This document shows positions 47,948 to 59,309 of a stretch of 64,000 nucleotides of DNA, in pieces (position 1 is the stretch's first letter; every line of letters begins with the position of its first letter). The notes under the pieces are model-generated. The model saw only the letters and a list, made by a program, of their open reading frames with translations. It was not told the DNA's origin and did not search any database. The position numbers and the translations under genes are program-made. This DNA is from Isoetes taiwanensis. Taxonomy: Eukaryota > Streptophyta > Lycopodiopsida > Isoetales > Isoetaceae. The stretch is from contig JAJEKV010000040.1 of NCBI GenBank assembly GCA_021234155.1, forward strand, positions 7,060,438 through 7,124,437. Reading direction: 5' to 3'.

Positions 47948-50197
47948 TTATGCTGGGGTTAATATAACCATTTTCGATTGGTGAACATTTAAGTAAGCTC
48001 CATAGCTATCAGTATATGTCCCATCCAATGCACGGTGCTGCATGTTCAGATGATACCACATAGTGAGATAAATGTGATCCAAAAAAGGATATGAAAAACT
48101 GAAGATTAAGTTACCAGCCATAGATCTCGTATAGTAACAACAGTGCCAGATTTAAGACCAATATCTTGCCAGTGAGCAACCACTTGGGCAGCATATTTGC
48201 TTCTGTTCCAAAGTACCAGAGCTACTCTACCTCCTGAAAGAGGACCAGCCCAAACCTGCCAAAGGGAAGAGAGAAAAATAATGGAACAGTTTTTATGTCA
48301 TATTTCATGTTCTTGCTGCATTTAGGTTCTCACCTCCAATAAGTACTGGCTAGTAATCTTTTTCCCTTGCACTCCAAGAGCATCTATTACAGTCACAAGC
48401 CCAAATTTGCGCTGATTTATTTATCCAAAATGCAGAGGGAAGTTTGTAGTAAACATGAATGTACTTCACCTTGGTTTACCCCAATCACCTCTTTGTTTGT
48501 TACAATCTGAATGTAAGGTTTTTGCAAATTTCTCAAGTCACTACCAAGGAGGAGTGGAGCCTGAAATGAAAAGAAGGTTTATGTCAGAAGCAGATATAAA
48601 GGATCTGTACCACTATGACGATGAGAAAATAACCTTCATGAGCGCCCAGATATTGAAATGAGTTTTGTACTCTTCAATCGTCATGTTTCCATTTCCGACC
48701 TCCAGCATATCAGGATCTGATACAGAACCATTAAAGACTATGAACAAGAATAGGTATAGGTATGGTTACATTCGTGAGGTTGACAAGAATTACCATTCCA
48801 AGAACCAGGCGAAGCATATGCTGCCCATTTATCATTTGTATCTGCATTATTAGTCACACTGCAAAGAACCCCAAATGTAACTACACTCAAACATTATATA
48901 ACTTTTTTAATGAAAGCAACTGTTATAAATATCATACCTTTCCCAGGTATCACCTATATCCAGAGTTGTACGCCAGCTATTTGCAATCTTCGGTGCCCAA
49001 AGAGCAGGATTGCTTGCTCCCCTATATAACACATAGATGCCCTTAGAGTAATCGTTGATTTCTTTTCCACTCTTAAGGCCTTACCATTCACAAATTGAAT
49101 AGAAAATAGGACGCCCACTGGCCACAAGGGCATCATGCATTGCTTTAAACCTGTAAATGAAAACTTTAAACTTAGTCTTTTGACCTTACTGCCCTTTTGG
49201 TCATTAAACTTCAACAGTCACCAGTAAGATGAGCCAAACTTACCGGACCTCAGATGTATTGCCATCAGGGTAACAACTAGTATACTTGAGGTAATCTACA
49301 CCCTGCATACAGATACAAGCTAAGATTTCTAACATATCCTGCTATGATAAACATGTTTACCCATGCAGCAAATTTCTTGGCGTCTTGAACTTCATGATAG
49401 AGTGATCCTGGCCGATGTGAACATGTGAAAAATCTACAAGTACGAATATTAATTATGTTTTGGCTTTAGATATAAGAATGTACAATGCATCACAAGAAAC
49501 TTACCCAGCATCACCAAAGATTCCCAACTTGAGACCTTTTGAGTGGATATAATCTGCAAGAGATTTCATACCAGATGGGAAAGTGCTTGGATTTGCCTGC
49601 AGGTCACCCTGCAGAACAAACAACATTTAAGACTTATCTCTTGAACTATGAATCATGTTCATGAACATTATCTAAATTACCTGGCTGTCACGATCATTTG
49701 CAGCCCAACAATCATCTGCAGTTTAAAATAAGATCCTTTACATGTATTCTTGGCATAGCTCATTTTGGCTTAAGGGGCACTAACCAATGTTGACATAGAC
49801 ATAACCAAGAGCAGCAAGTCCATTGGAAACTAGTGCATCGGCTGTTGATAAATTTGTACAGACTTGTTAGCTAGTTCAAGTATAGTTTGCAGAAAAGTAT
49901 ATTGCGAGTAGTGGGACCTATTTGTTTGATCACAGTCTCGTTCACATTGCAGCCAAAATGGTTCCAGCTACTCCATCTGCATAGACGAGCAGGCTTTCAT
50001 TAGAGTTCCCATGGATTAAATGACTACACAATGCATTACATCAGGAAATTATTAAAATTTAATCAAAAGTTTCACCCCATCTGTGGTTTGCTACCAAGAC
50101 CAGTAACAGAGATAGCATCTTGCTCTTCGGGCCTGCCTTCTGCATTGCCTAAGATTGCACAGCAGACGATCAGAAGGAAGAAAACCCGTCTTGCCAT
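47948..50197 (-). CDS. GH27 alpha-galactosidase-like protein, 15 exons, nucleophile Asp replaced by Thr
   Basis: Exons (minus strand): 50197-50076, 49976-49918, 49841-49785, 49715-49681, 49608-49505, 49433-49361, 49302-49244, 49150-49085, 49021-48938, 48858-48794, 48716-48634, 48560-48470, 48383-48334, 48255-48115, 48037-47948. All junctions are GT-AG and in frame; 1179 nt, 392 residues, close to plant alpha-galactosidases. Residues 1-20 look like a signal peptide ([20 protein letters not shown]), so the protein is probably secreted, to wall or vacuole. Family landmarks: [12 protein letters not shown] (40-51), VNIDDCWA (77-84), [11 protein letters not shown] (116-126), ICEW (189-192), NSWRTTLDI (206-214; Asp213 is the expected acid/base), [10 protein letters not shown] and [12 protein letters not shown]. 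The nucleophile motif, KYDNC in active plant enzymes, reads KYTSC here (Thr158, codon 49281-49279). The fold should form, but hydrolysis is doubtful unless that base is wrong. Confidence 0.9.
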
Positions 50198-50216
50198 CGG
50201 ATGCACCTTTGCAACA

Positions 50217-50339
50217 CTGCCGTGGTGACACCAAAAGCAAGGTTATTAATGCTCCTCAGTACAACAAAAGACATTTCTTTCAGAGAACAAAGCAAAAAAA
50301 TGAATATATCATTCTGCCATGCACAGTTATTTAGCTTAC
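50217..50339 (-). other. Probable 5'-UTR intron of the alpha-galactosidase-like gene
   Basis: On the minus strand a strong donor (ATTG/GTAAGC at 50340/50339) and an acceptor (CGGCAG/TGTTGC at 50217/50216) lie 19 bp upstream of the ATG. Splicing would place the ATG in a short leader. No clear TATA box was chosen upstream. Confidence 0.45.
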
Positions 50340-50639
50340 CAATCCGCATGTTTCAGCCATGTGCGCGTGAGACAACGACAAAAGACCGAAAGGTCACGGG
50401 AAATAGGAATTGTTGCAGCGGGAATCAAAAAGTATACTGGCCTTTTTGTTCGCAGCACAGCATTGTTTGGCCGATTAATGATTTAGGATCTCGAACTTCT
50501 AATTTCAGATAATTAGAAAATCTAAGATGCCTTCCTTCCAAGCATGCAAGGCCTTCTTTGATCAACGGAACAGCTAACGAAAGATTCTATGGAAATAATG
50601 CTCCACCATGGCAGGATTCTCTTAGTGTTAATCAGGATG

Positions 50640-52220
50640 CCGCTCTTTATTTACACTTTACACGGGAGTTTTGAGAAAAGAAAAAGTCCTCTAATTTGCA
50701 GGTTCTTACAATTTTTTAACAAAAATTTGACCTGAAATTTGCCAGCATCTACATATTAAATTTGATTTTTCCAACTTTAATCCGAATTTCTGAGGAGGAA
50801 TACCTCAATTTCAATCATTGGAGGTGACAAAAAACCAAGAGCAGGAAGGAAGACATCAATTAGAGATCTCACTTGAATACTTGACATAGCAAGTGCTAGA
50901 AGATAGAAGAGAGAAGAGACACAAAACTTAACATGGTTTAGTTCGAGTAAGGAGTAAGGAGCAGTTAGAGCAATGTTGGTGTGGTGTGCGCCTGAATCGG
51001 CCAGTTGAGATTGGATTTTCCCAATTCTACAGGTTTATTTTTTACAAATTCTATAAGTCCATTGTCATATATAATCATTCCAATAATCTTCAGCTTATCT
51101 CCAATTATTTTCAGCTATCCTCCAAGAAGCAGTACAAAGTTCAATGACTTTCTCCTTATAATCTTAAGCCAAGATCTTCATTGAGAGCTTCGTAATAAAC
51201 AGTGGTTTGACATCAAGGAGATCTCGAGAGAATCTCAAAGCATCTTGAGGCACCCATGCCATCAGGGGAATATCTAAAAATTTATGAATCTTCATAGAAC
51301 CTAGGGGATCTAGCAGAATCTAAGAACCTCCAGGGAATCTTAAGGAATCTCAAGAAATCTAATCAGATTTGAAAGAATCTTGAGGAATATCGAGAAATCT
51401 TTATTGAGGGTAAAGCCAAACAACGAATATCTTTCACATTGTTCCAACTATTGGGGAAAAGAAATGCATGCTAAGGCCTGCATCGCCGTGATAAATTTCT
51501 TATCACTATACTAACAAACCAAGACCATCATTACTACACTAAGATTGGAAAACATTCAATGAATAAGCATCTTCTAAGACGACAAACAAGCAACAGATGT
51601 AAAGCATTACCTTTGTCGGGTCCATCTACAAATCATCCTTGAGAAAGAAACTAATAGCCAGCAACGATGAGCCCAGTATTCCCTCCAAAAAATATATCAT
51701 TGATATCACAATTGTATGCATAGAAGTTTCCATCCCTAGCACTGTTTCTCCATTACTCCGTTTTCAGGCATGATATACTTTTCATGCATAACATCGATTG
51801 CAGATATTCACTACCGTAGTAGCACTGTAATTCATGAAAACATACAAATGTGAAGCATTACCTCTGCACAACATCTCTATATCTAAGATTTTGTTCATTC
51901 CAGTGTAATATTCTATAATAGAATATTAATATAATCTTTTGTATCAATTGCGTTGTTTATAATACAAAAAAAATTATTGAGGCGGCAGGCCTCCTGAACA
52001 TTTCTTTGGTTCCAAACTTGTGGAGTTGCACCATTGTTAATGTCCAATGTGTGTCTGTACAGAATAACTTATTTGAGTTGTAAGGATGGAAACTCTTTAA
52101 GACTCCCTTTTCATATAGATTGGCTTATTTCGATTCATTAATACACTTTTAGATTAAACTTCAGAAGAAGTTAGAAATGAACAAGTTTGAATAGGCTTGC
52201 TAAAAGAAAATTGAGATAGA
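50640..52220. other. Intergenic region, no gene seen
   Basis: AT-rich with scattered short repeats. One stretch (51215-51410) repeats AATCT(C/T)AAG...GAATCT in several variants (GAGAATCTC, GGGAATCTTAAGGAATCTC, GAAAGAATCTTGAGG), a loose degenerate tandem. No supported coding sequence. Confidence 0.4.
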
Positions 52221-52224
52221 TATA

Positions 52225-52247
52225 TAGGTAGGTAGGTAGGTAGGTAG
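52225..52247. repeat. (TAGG)n microsatellite
   Basis: Nearly six perfect copies of TAGG. Confidence 0.95.
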
Positions 52248-52371
52248 AGTTTTTAGCATCCTTGGAGACCAAATTGGCCATGGGACCCAAACAATAAAAT
52301 GGACCAGAAGCCTATAAGCAAACGATAATGCTAATGCTAATGCTAATAATATTTTGTGCTATTTAAATGGT

Positions 52372-52590
52372 CTAGAACGACTGTTGCGCCTCCCCTGTAC
52401 ACCGCCCATTTCTTTGCAGGTGGCCTACCCTCACCTTGCAGAGCTCCTCCTTGCAGTTACATAATTGAAGAAGAGAGAGGTCCTCTTGCACTGAGAAACT
52501 AGCCCCTCTTAGATGGTTGCCATGCGCTAAAAAACATGTACGTGGCTGAGAGCATCTTGAAAACGAACCAAAAGATGTCAAGGTCGATCA
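52372..52590 (-). pseudogene. LINE ORF1-like fragment
   Basis: The minus frame reads AHGNHLRGASFSVQEDLSLL and QLCNCKEEL. It shares HL(Q/R)G..FSVQE.LSL with the fragment at 46450-46530. It probably comes from the same retroelement family. It is truncated at both sides. Confidence 0.4.
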
Positions 52591-52821
52591 GGTCTTGCTC
52601 CCCCTATTCTAGTAGTAGAGACAATTCTACCAACCTTCATACGCATGACATCAATGAAGAAATGCAAATCCTCATCCAAATCTGAATGGGCATCAACCTC
52701 AGCCTTTGCAACCCCTATAATATGTAAGTTCAGGGTAATGAGAGCAACAGGTACTGATGCAGCCTGGTCCTATCCGCTAGCCTGGCGCCATAGTCTTGGT
52801 CCACTGTAGATTGTCGAGTTG

Positions 52822-53493
52822 TCTGTACTCCCACCTCAACATATTCCTTTCCAATGTTTGCCCTCCCCTTTAACACAATGTTGTTCTTGTGGCTGTAACT
52901 CTGACCCTAATGTCTGCACTAAAGCGTCATTTGTTTCCACATACTGGCCACTAGAGCCTGGAATCAAGGCATGTATTAACTGTAACAATTGTTTCCATCT
53001 CACAATAGACATGGTCATAGATGTGGCCATCATCCCTCCCTTAGTGGATAGTTTGTACCTGGTCACGGAATGTAGGCAGGAACTAATGAACTTGCAAGTC
53101 TAGAGGATTTTAGAGACAGACGGCTAGCAAGATTGGATAAACTAGCAGCAAGTAGTAGTGGTTCTCATATTTTTTTAATTAATGTTAGTTGTCCCAATAT
53201 GTTGCGCATGAAATGTGCCTAATGAAGGTGATGTTTCTTGCATATTGGTCTTCTTTTCAACATTCTCAATAATTTATGTTTGCTCTTTCTAACATTGCAT
53301 GACATCAGGCCATTAGCCTTGTGTCTATTGAGAAATGGACACACTTATTACAGTTAATATAGAGTCCAGTATGTGGGCAGAAGTGATGCCTCAGTACAGG
53401 CACTAGATACAGAATTACAGCCACAGAAGAAACATTGTGTTGAAGCGGGAGTGCAGACATTGGAAAGGGAATATGTTGAGGTGGGAGTACAGA
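52822..53493. repeat. Imperfect inverted repeat between the two host genes
   Basis: Arm 1 is 52822-53011 and arm 2 is 53322-53493 (reverse complement), with a 310-bp spacer. They share TCTGTACTCCCACCTCAACA, TATTCC, CACAATGTT, TGTGGCTGTAA, CCACATACTGG, ATTAACTGTAA and CTCAATAGACA. Arm 1 has an extra segment of about 20 bp near 52955-52975. Read outward from the spacer, both arms encode similar peptides (ALVQTLGSELQPQEQHCV and ASVQALDTELQPQKKHCV). The repeat may therefore be two copies of a coding fragment facing each other, not a MITE. Confidence 0.8.
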
Positions 53494-53972
53494 TATATCC
53501 CAGGGGGACCAAGAGTCGCAGTTTGTCATTCCTTTTTTTTTGCAATCAATACTTGATTTTCTAGCTTCTGCAAGTTTATGATTTTTAATGTGTCTTTTGT
53601 TGGGTATGATAATATGGATTTAAAAAATCTTTCTTCCTATGTTCTTTGCTTTTTGTCTGTTTACTTTTGGGGAGAAACTGTCGAAGTCTTGCACGCAGAA
53701 AATTAGATATACAAAACTTGGGAATGTGTATTTGAAGACATGGCATAAGGTTGTCATCGATCAATGGGGTTCAATGGGGTAGATGAAAAGTCATTTATAT
53801 ACATTGTTATGTAACAGACTAATTCCAGCTTAGTAATTCTAAACTATGGTAAATATCTCTCACTTTATGTCTGCAGAACAACAAATATGTTCATAGCACA
53901 TTGAGCAAGTACCAACCACTCATGTACATATGAACATTTTGGCAAAACGAATTACCAAATGCATACTAAACC

Positions 53973-55698
53973 TTAAGTGCTATTATTACCATAAATCCCT
54001 GAGGGATCTGCATTAGCAACAATCCATGGATGGGTAAGCAGTTCTTTTAAAGGAAGCCGTTGCAAAGAATCTTTCACTAGCAGCTGAAACAGAAAATATA
54101 GGAATCCATGAGATGTGCAAGGTGAAAAGGGAAGACGTGAAACAGGTAAGATGTGTAATAAAGCTTTACTACACCTGGCAAATGAGATCTTTGGCAGCAG
54201 AGGATACCACTGGCTTTGGCGGAAACTTCAGGTCCACCCGGACAATTCTGCACATATCAAGTTAGAAATGAAAAGTGAAACAGCAAGCACATAAGACTGA
54301 TGAAAGAAAGATACCGCCGATATGTGTCAGAGTGTTTTTGTGCCTCAAATGGAGGAGAACCAAAAAGGAATTCATAACACAATATGCCCAAGCTCCAAAT
54401 ATCTACACCAGCATCATGTTCCTTGCTTTCCACTGTAATAATGTGAAAATCATGTAGGCTGTTTTGCGACTTATACACATAACGAGGATGAAATCTTGCA
54501 CTTAGCAGCATAATGATATAAACATATATATAAATTACCCATTTCGGGTGGTAGGTAATCAAGTGTTCCACACATTGTACGCCTCCTGTTGAAAGTGTGA
54601 ACAGACCACCCAAAATCTGCTATCTTAAGTTCCCCCTGCTACAAATAGGAAATGGTGAGCCTAGAAAAACACATTACAATAGGGGGATAAACACTAAGCT
54701 TACCTTTATTCCAATAAGCAAATTCTCGGGTTTAATATCCCGATGGATAACATGTTTCTCGTGACAATACAGCAGTGCACGTGCCAGAGAAGCAATGTAC
54801 TGAAAGCAACAAAGGTTAAGCATTAGAATAATGTTATAGATATACAATACAATAAAAATTACTCATGTCTTACAGTTGCAGCACGCTTCTCACTAAAAAC
54901 TTTGCAACGCTGGAGCTCCTTGTAGAGCTCTCCTTTTGCAGCATATTCTAGTATCAAATAGACACGATTCTGAAATGGCATGTCCCCACATCAATAAAAC
55001 GATGCATCTAATTGGTGCAGACATTTTGCCCAGACCTACTAGCAAAGAACAAGCATCCAATGAGTACCTGATCATAAAAGTATCCATACAACCTAAGGAT
55101 GTTGGGGTGCCTTAAATGGCTCTGTATTTCAATTTCTCTTCGTAGCTGATGCTCAACTTGTGACTGCTGAAGTTGATTTTTAAATAGCACCTTTAATGCT
55201 ACCACATATTTGCTCTGGCCACAAAACATCACAACAAACTGCAATATAAGCTGCTGATTATTCTAGTACACAATAAAAATGTATAAACAAAATATTTACC
55301 TTCCTTTCCCTGGCCAGATACACATTCCCGAATTTCCCTCTACCAAGAGGCTTTCCAATATCAAAATCAGCTAATGACCATCTTTTTTCCTCTTTCTTCT
55401 GATTTTCCTCAGCATTCCCAGAAGAAACCTGCAAACAAAAATAAAGGTGGATGAAATGGTTTTAGAGATCCCTAAATTTTGCATGGAAATTGAAATTTTC
55501 TTTGAATTATTAGTTTCAAGGCCATTTCGTTGACCCTAATTTCAAAAAAGTAGAATTTCAATGCAGAATCCACTTAATCAGAACCGTGAGCTCTAAACCA
55601 GTAGAGCAATCACTTATTTAGGGCTCCATTATTCTTTGTAACAAGCACCTATTGAACAAGCAAGTAGAATGTACCTTATTATCCGAGGCTTCAACCAT
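53973..55698 (-). CDS. AUR1: Aurora kinase (plant alpha-Aurora type), 9 exons
   Basis: Exons (minus strand): 55698-55675, 55428-55300, 55214-55068, 54969-54874, 54799-54704, 54635-54539, 54432-54315, 54247-54175, 54083-53973. All are GT-AG; 891 nt, 296 residues, the usual size for plant Aurora kinases. It is a Ser/Thr kinase of mitotic spindle and chromosome segregation. Motifs: [20 protein letters not shown] (glycine loop, 37-42), VALK Lys59, HRDIKPEN (Asp153), DFG Asp171, activation loop [17 protein letters not shown] (Thr184), [26 protein letters not shown] near the end. The short N-terminus resembles AtAUR1/2 more than AUR3. At exon 3 an upstream acceptor (55239) would add eight residues (FVVMFCGQ); the acceptor at 55215 matches the family better. 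The start is the only ATG in frame with the first donor. The symbol is by similarity. Confidence 0.95.
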
Positions 55699-55909
55699 CT
55701 TAAGCAGACTTATCAAGCATCACATATGACCAAAAAACCCCATAAAGGAAACTCAAGATTTACATTTCGCTTTTAAGTGACCAGATCCGGCGCCCAGCGA
55801 AGAAATGCATCTCGTTCTAGAAAAATGGATACGTTTGCCCCGCCCCTGTAATTTAAATCGAAATGCAGATACGCACCAATACAAAAAAAAATATTTTTGA
55901 CCTTGCATA

Positions 55910-56885
55910 AATTTATTTTAACGTTCATGGGAAGCCCTAAGTTATGGGACAATTTACAAACACACTTATGAGTCATGTCCCCACTAATGTACATAGCTGA
56001 AGTGAGTCCTTCCGGTGCATTTATTGGCTCCCGATTATGGGTTGGATTCCAATGGGGTATTAGACTCGTAGATTGGCTTCTATTTTGCAAGTCGAATACC
56101 AAAAATGGTGTATTCGACTTGTAGATTCGCATGTAAATTACGTAAGTCAAATACGCCCAAAAATTATTGCGTGAGTTGAATACCCCTCAAAGTAAAAAAA
56201 TGTTAAAAAGGTGTGTTCGAACTCGCGCAAGGAAGTTAAAAACTGAACGAACTGACTATCTGCACCATGCAGCATTACTACAATAAAATTGATTTTCATA
56301 TCATAATAAAATATGATTATTATGCACGGCGTATTCGGCTCGCCGTTTTTTGGAATCCAACCCCCTTTCGAGAGCCAATATTTCGCTCGGAGTCCTTCCC
56401 CATCAACTTTAAAACGATGCATGGTCACTTTCACAACCAGGCAGAATGAGTGACTTTGTGTAAGGCAAAACTATCCTTCAATACTACTAATCATAAAACC
56501 TTATATGCATATTTGAAAGTCCATTTAGGTGACTTCCCTAACGTCGGGGACGGAGGTTGACACATCAGGAAGGCACATAAATAGACACATAGATAGATGG
56601 TATTTTAATGCTCATGGAAAGCCCTAACTTATGGGGCAATTTGGAAACACACTCAGATGGGTCTTGTCCCCACTAATGTACATGGCTAAAGTGGGTCCTT
56701 CCCCACCAACTTAAACAATGCATGGCCACTTCCACAAAGAGGCAGGACCCATGACTTTGGATAAGGTAAAACTACCCTTCATACTACTAATTATATAAAT
56801 GACTAGGTTGATACGTCAGGGAAGTCACCTACATGGAGTTTCTATACATAAGGTTCTCAAAGATCATTTCTATAATTAGTAGTAT
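55910..56885. repeat. Duplicated repeat, two diverged direct copies plus inverted ends
   Basis: Copy 1 (about 55915-56013 and 56391-56480) and copy 2 (about 56607-56790) share GGGAAGCCCTAA-like text, CCCCACTAATGTACAT, GGTCCTTCC and ACTACTAAT. Copy 1 is split by the MITE at 56014-56390. The segment 56490-56540 is mirrored at 56815-56885 (AGGGAAGTCACCTA, ATTAGTAGTATTGA). The unit is therefore part of a larger inverted-repeat element. Confidence 0.65.
56014..56390. mobile_element. MULE-type MITE, 377 bp, with perfect 9-bp target duplication
   Basis: AGTCCTTCC occurs on both sides (56005-56013 and 56391-56399). The ends are imperfect inverted copies. ATTTATTGGCTCCCG and TGGGTTGGATTCCAA on the left are matched by GGAATCCAACCCCC and GAGAGCCAATATTTC on the right. 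Excision restores the repeat present uninterrupted at about 56690-56710. It has no coding capacity; the overlapping frames are incidental. Confidence 0.85.
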
Positions 56886-57125
56886 TGACAGCGCGGAGGC
56901 AGGTTGAGATATGAGAGAAGCCACTTAAATGGATTTCTCCATAATGTGGACGACGCTTACGTGTCATTCTACGCAGCATCATGTCATGTTTTTTCCCGTG
57001 AGTTTTTTTCCCCTCTTTTCTCCTTGTTTTTTTTTCCTCTTCTCGCACTTGCCATGGTTGAATCTCCCCAGCATTTGAAACGATGTTGGAAAGAGAATTG
57101 TAATGCATGGTTTGCCCGCTAGTCT

Positions 57126-57482
57126 GTGCAACTAAAACACTGCATGGTGTTTGCTAGTTCTGATTCTGAGCTTTTGCAACAATATCTCGATGGTCGTTTT
57201 TCTCAGAAGATGTGGGATGCAGTTACCTTAGTCCAAGTTAAAACTTGTCATTATCATGCACATATAAATCCCACTTTGGCACCAGGACCACAAGCTTATT
57301 TGCTTGCTTTCTTGTCCAAGAAAAAGCTTGTAGCTATTGCATCATTTCGCACAGGGTTCCACATGCTACGGATTGAGACAAGTAGATGGGAGCGGATTGA
57401 GATAGGTAGATGGGAGCGAGATTATGTGTATGTTGCCAGTTACTGGTTCTTGAAGATCAAAACTATGATGTCCTGCTTTTGA
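57126..57482 (+). pseudogene. Fragment resembling the C-terminus of a LINE polyprotein
   Basis: The frame contains HINPTLAPGPQAYLLAFLSK, then KLVAIASFRTGFHMLRIETS. It matches in layout the minus-strand fragment at 61700-61580 (HINPALARGLRIYPLPRLEK, RRLIASIRDGAHHLRDETG). The layout, Ile-Arg-Thr/Asp-Gly...His-x-Leu-Arg-x-Glu-Thr, is typical of the tail after the reverse transcriptase in some plant LINEs. The usual CxxC box is not visible here. Confidence 0.4.
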
Positions 57483-58590
57483 AATGGTCAGGAATTGTTA
57501 TTTGACTTTAGCATTCCATTCCACACTCTCACAACTTCTCAAAGCCCCATCTGTGCATAACTTGGCATTATACATACTTGAGGTTCTAGATGCGCGTCTT
57601 CAATTACTGAGCCCTCAGTAGTCATCATTGCCTACGTCTATTTTCTTCTTGCTTGTCTCGTACCATCATTACTACATAGGTTTTTCTCTTGGAAACCTTT
57701 CGAGGCATCCTAGTAGTAATGGTTGTATTGGGCTATGACCTCTTTCTCTTCATGGATGTTAAAAGTTCTATTCTATTCTATTCTTGTCTTGGAGCTTATC
57801 ATCGAAGGGTCGGTCGTTGTTTCTGGAGGCAACCTAAGGTCCTTCATTTTTCAATTAGCACAAACTGGGGCAGTATATTGGTCAAGAGTTTTTCAGATTT
57901 CAAGGTTTTTTGGCAAGAATCTTAGGCGCTGGCCTAAGATCCTAATTTTTAGTTGGCGTAGGCTGGGATGGTATTTTAGTCGGGAGTTTTCTTTGCTTTC
58001 AATTTTTTTTCAAGAATCTGAGGTAGCTTAGGTGACTTAGTTTATTGGAGGCAGAATTTGAGCCTTTTGGAGCTATTGTCCTTGTTCTTATGCTTGTAGG
58101 CATGGAGTCTTCATACTAGGATCAAAATCTTGTAATATTTTGGCCTTTTTTCATCTTGGAGTCACATTTTGTCGAGAATATAATAGCTCTGCCGAGCTTG
58201 AATCTTAAGCTTGTTAACAGTGCATTTTTGAGGTAAGGATTTAGTTTTATGTTCTGCATATTTGTAGGTTTGCTTGAATTCTAATTTTCAGTTTGTAGGT
58301 TCAAGATTTGTTGTTGGAAGGTTTGATATGGATTCTGTTACGAAGCTTTGGGCAAAACCATCTAGACGTTTATGAATAGTTGCTTCTACTCATTTATGCC
58401 AATGTCTCGGGAATGTGACACAGCAGTCTTCCATAGGTCTGTTACAATCTCTTCCACTAGAACTATGCTTATTCTCGAGCATCACAAACCATAGATCACA
58501 CCATCCCATGGTGTCTAAGACCAAGTCATGACCTACTGTCCAATGGTATTCCGAGTCATACTTGCCCCCATGGAGAGTCGGCTCGAGCCC
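57483..58590. other. Region without recognisable gene
   Basis: T-rich; two loosely repeated phrases of about 80 bp containing GCCTAAG(A/G)TCCT and TTTAGT(T)GGC occur at 57830-57960. Frames at 57689-58031 lack family features. Confidence 0.35.
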
Positions 58591-58591
58591 T

Positions 58592-58603
58592 GCTCTGATA
58601 CCA
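58592..58603 (-). other. LTR-type primer-binding motif (initiator Met tRNA), orphan 1
   Basis: On the minus strand it reads TGGTATCAGAGC, complementary to the 3' end of plant initiator tRNA-Met. An LTR would start just upstream on that strand (TAACATTACATT region, from 58606). I found no second LTR copy, so this may be a solo remnant. The minus frame below it (58641-58390) reads as the short internal region. Confidence 0.5.
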
Positions 58604-59285
58604 AATGTAATGTTCCTAACCGACATGCCCTTAACAAACATGAGAATCTTTTAGAAATCCTCCAAATATAGTAATGATGATTGATTTGTGATATTTCTTT
58701 TAATATCAACACTATTCTTCTCTATACATTCTTAAAACAACTATCCTGCCTCTTTCATCATAGTGATATCAAATAATATCCGAGTATACTTACCCTTAGC
58801 TCAAAATTTGTCTGGCAACTACACTACTATGATGTAAGCATTTGAAGCCATCTCAGTACCACTAGATTTCACTTTTATTATTCTCAAAACCTCGCCTTGG
58901 CAACTTCCACAGCTAGTGCACGATCTACTTTGTGTACAGATCCACCACTAGACCATCTACAGTTATAGAAATTTGTAGCAATCTTAAAATACCATACCTC
59001 CCTATTACCATGGCTCATTGTTCATGCTCCATATAAAAAAGTCTATCTCAGCATCCCTTCAAAATCTGTGCAACTTTCAACCAAGCCTAGCTCCTTCTTG
59101 CTAGATTTTCTACCTTGCACAATATAAATTAGCAACCAAACTAAGATACTATACCACCAACTTCACATATCTTCATTCCTCCTCCATTGAGTCCATCACC
59201 TCTGCATTTTCCTAAGGAATAACAATACCATCGTATATCTCAAACTTAAATCTATAATCAGATTAGAACTCACTGGTCCAACTAT

Positions 59286-59297
59286 GCTCTGATACCA
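59286..59297 (-). other. LTR-type primer-binding motif, orphan 2
   Basis: A second TGGTATCAGAGC on the minus strand, followed by CATAG. The upstream LTR-like sequence (59300 onward, TAACGGGCTTGCGGGG) has no second copy in the window. Confidence 0.45.
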
Positions 59298-59309
59298 ACT
59301 ATAACGGGC

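Noticed and set aside
54257-55244. Separate small genes on the minus strand within the Aurora locus
   Set aside because: These frames are single exons of the kinase with intron read-through. The joined exons give one continuous 296-residue product.
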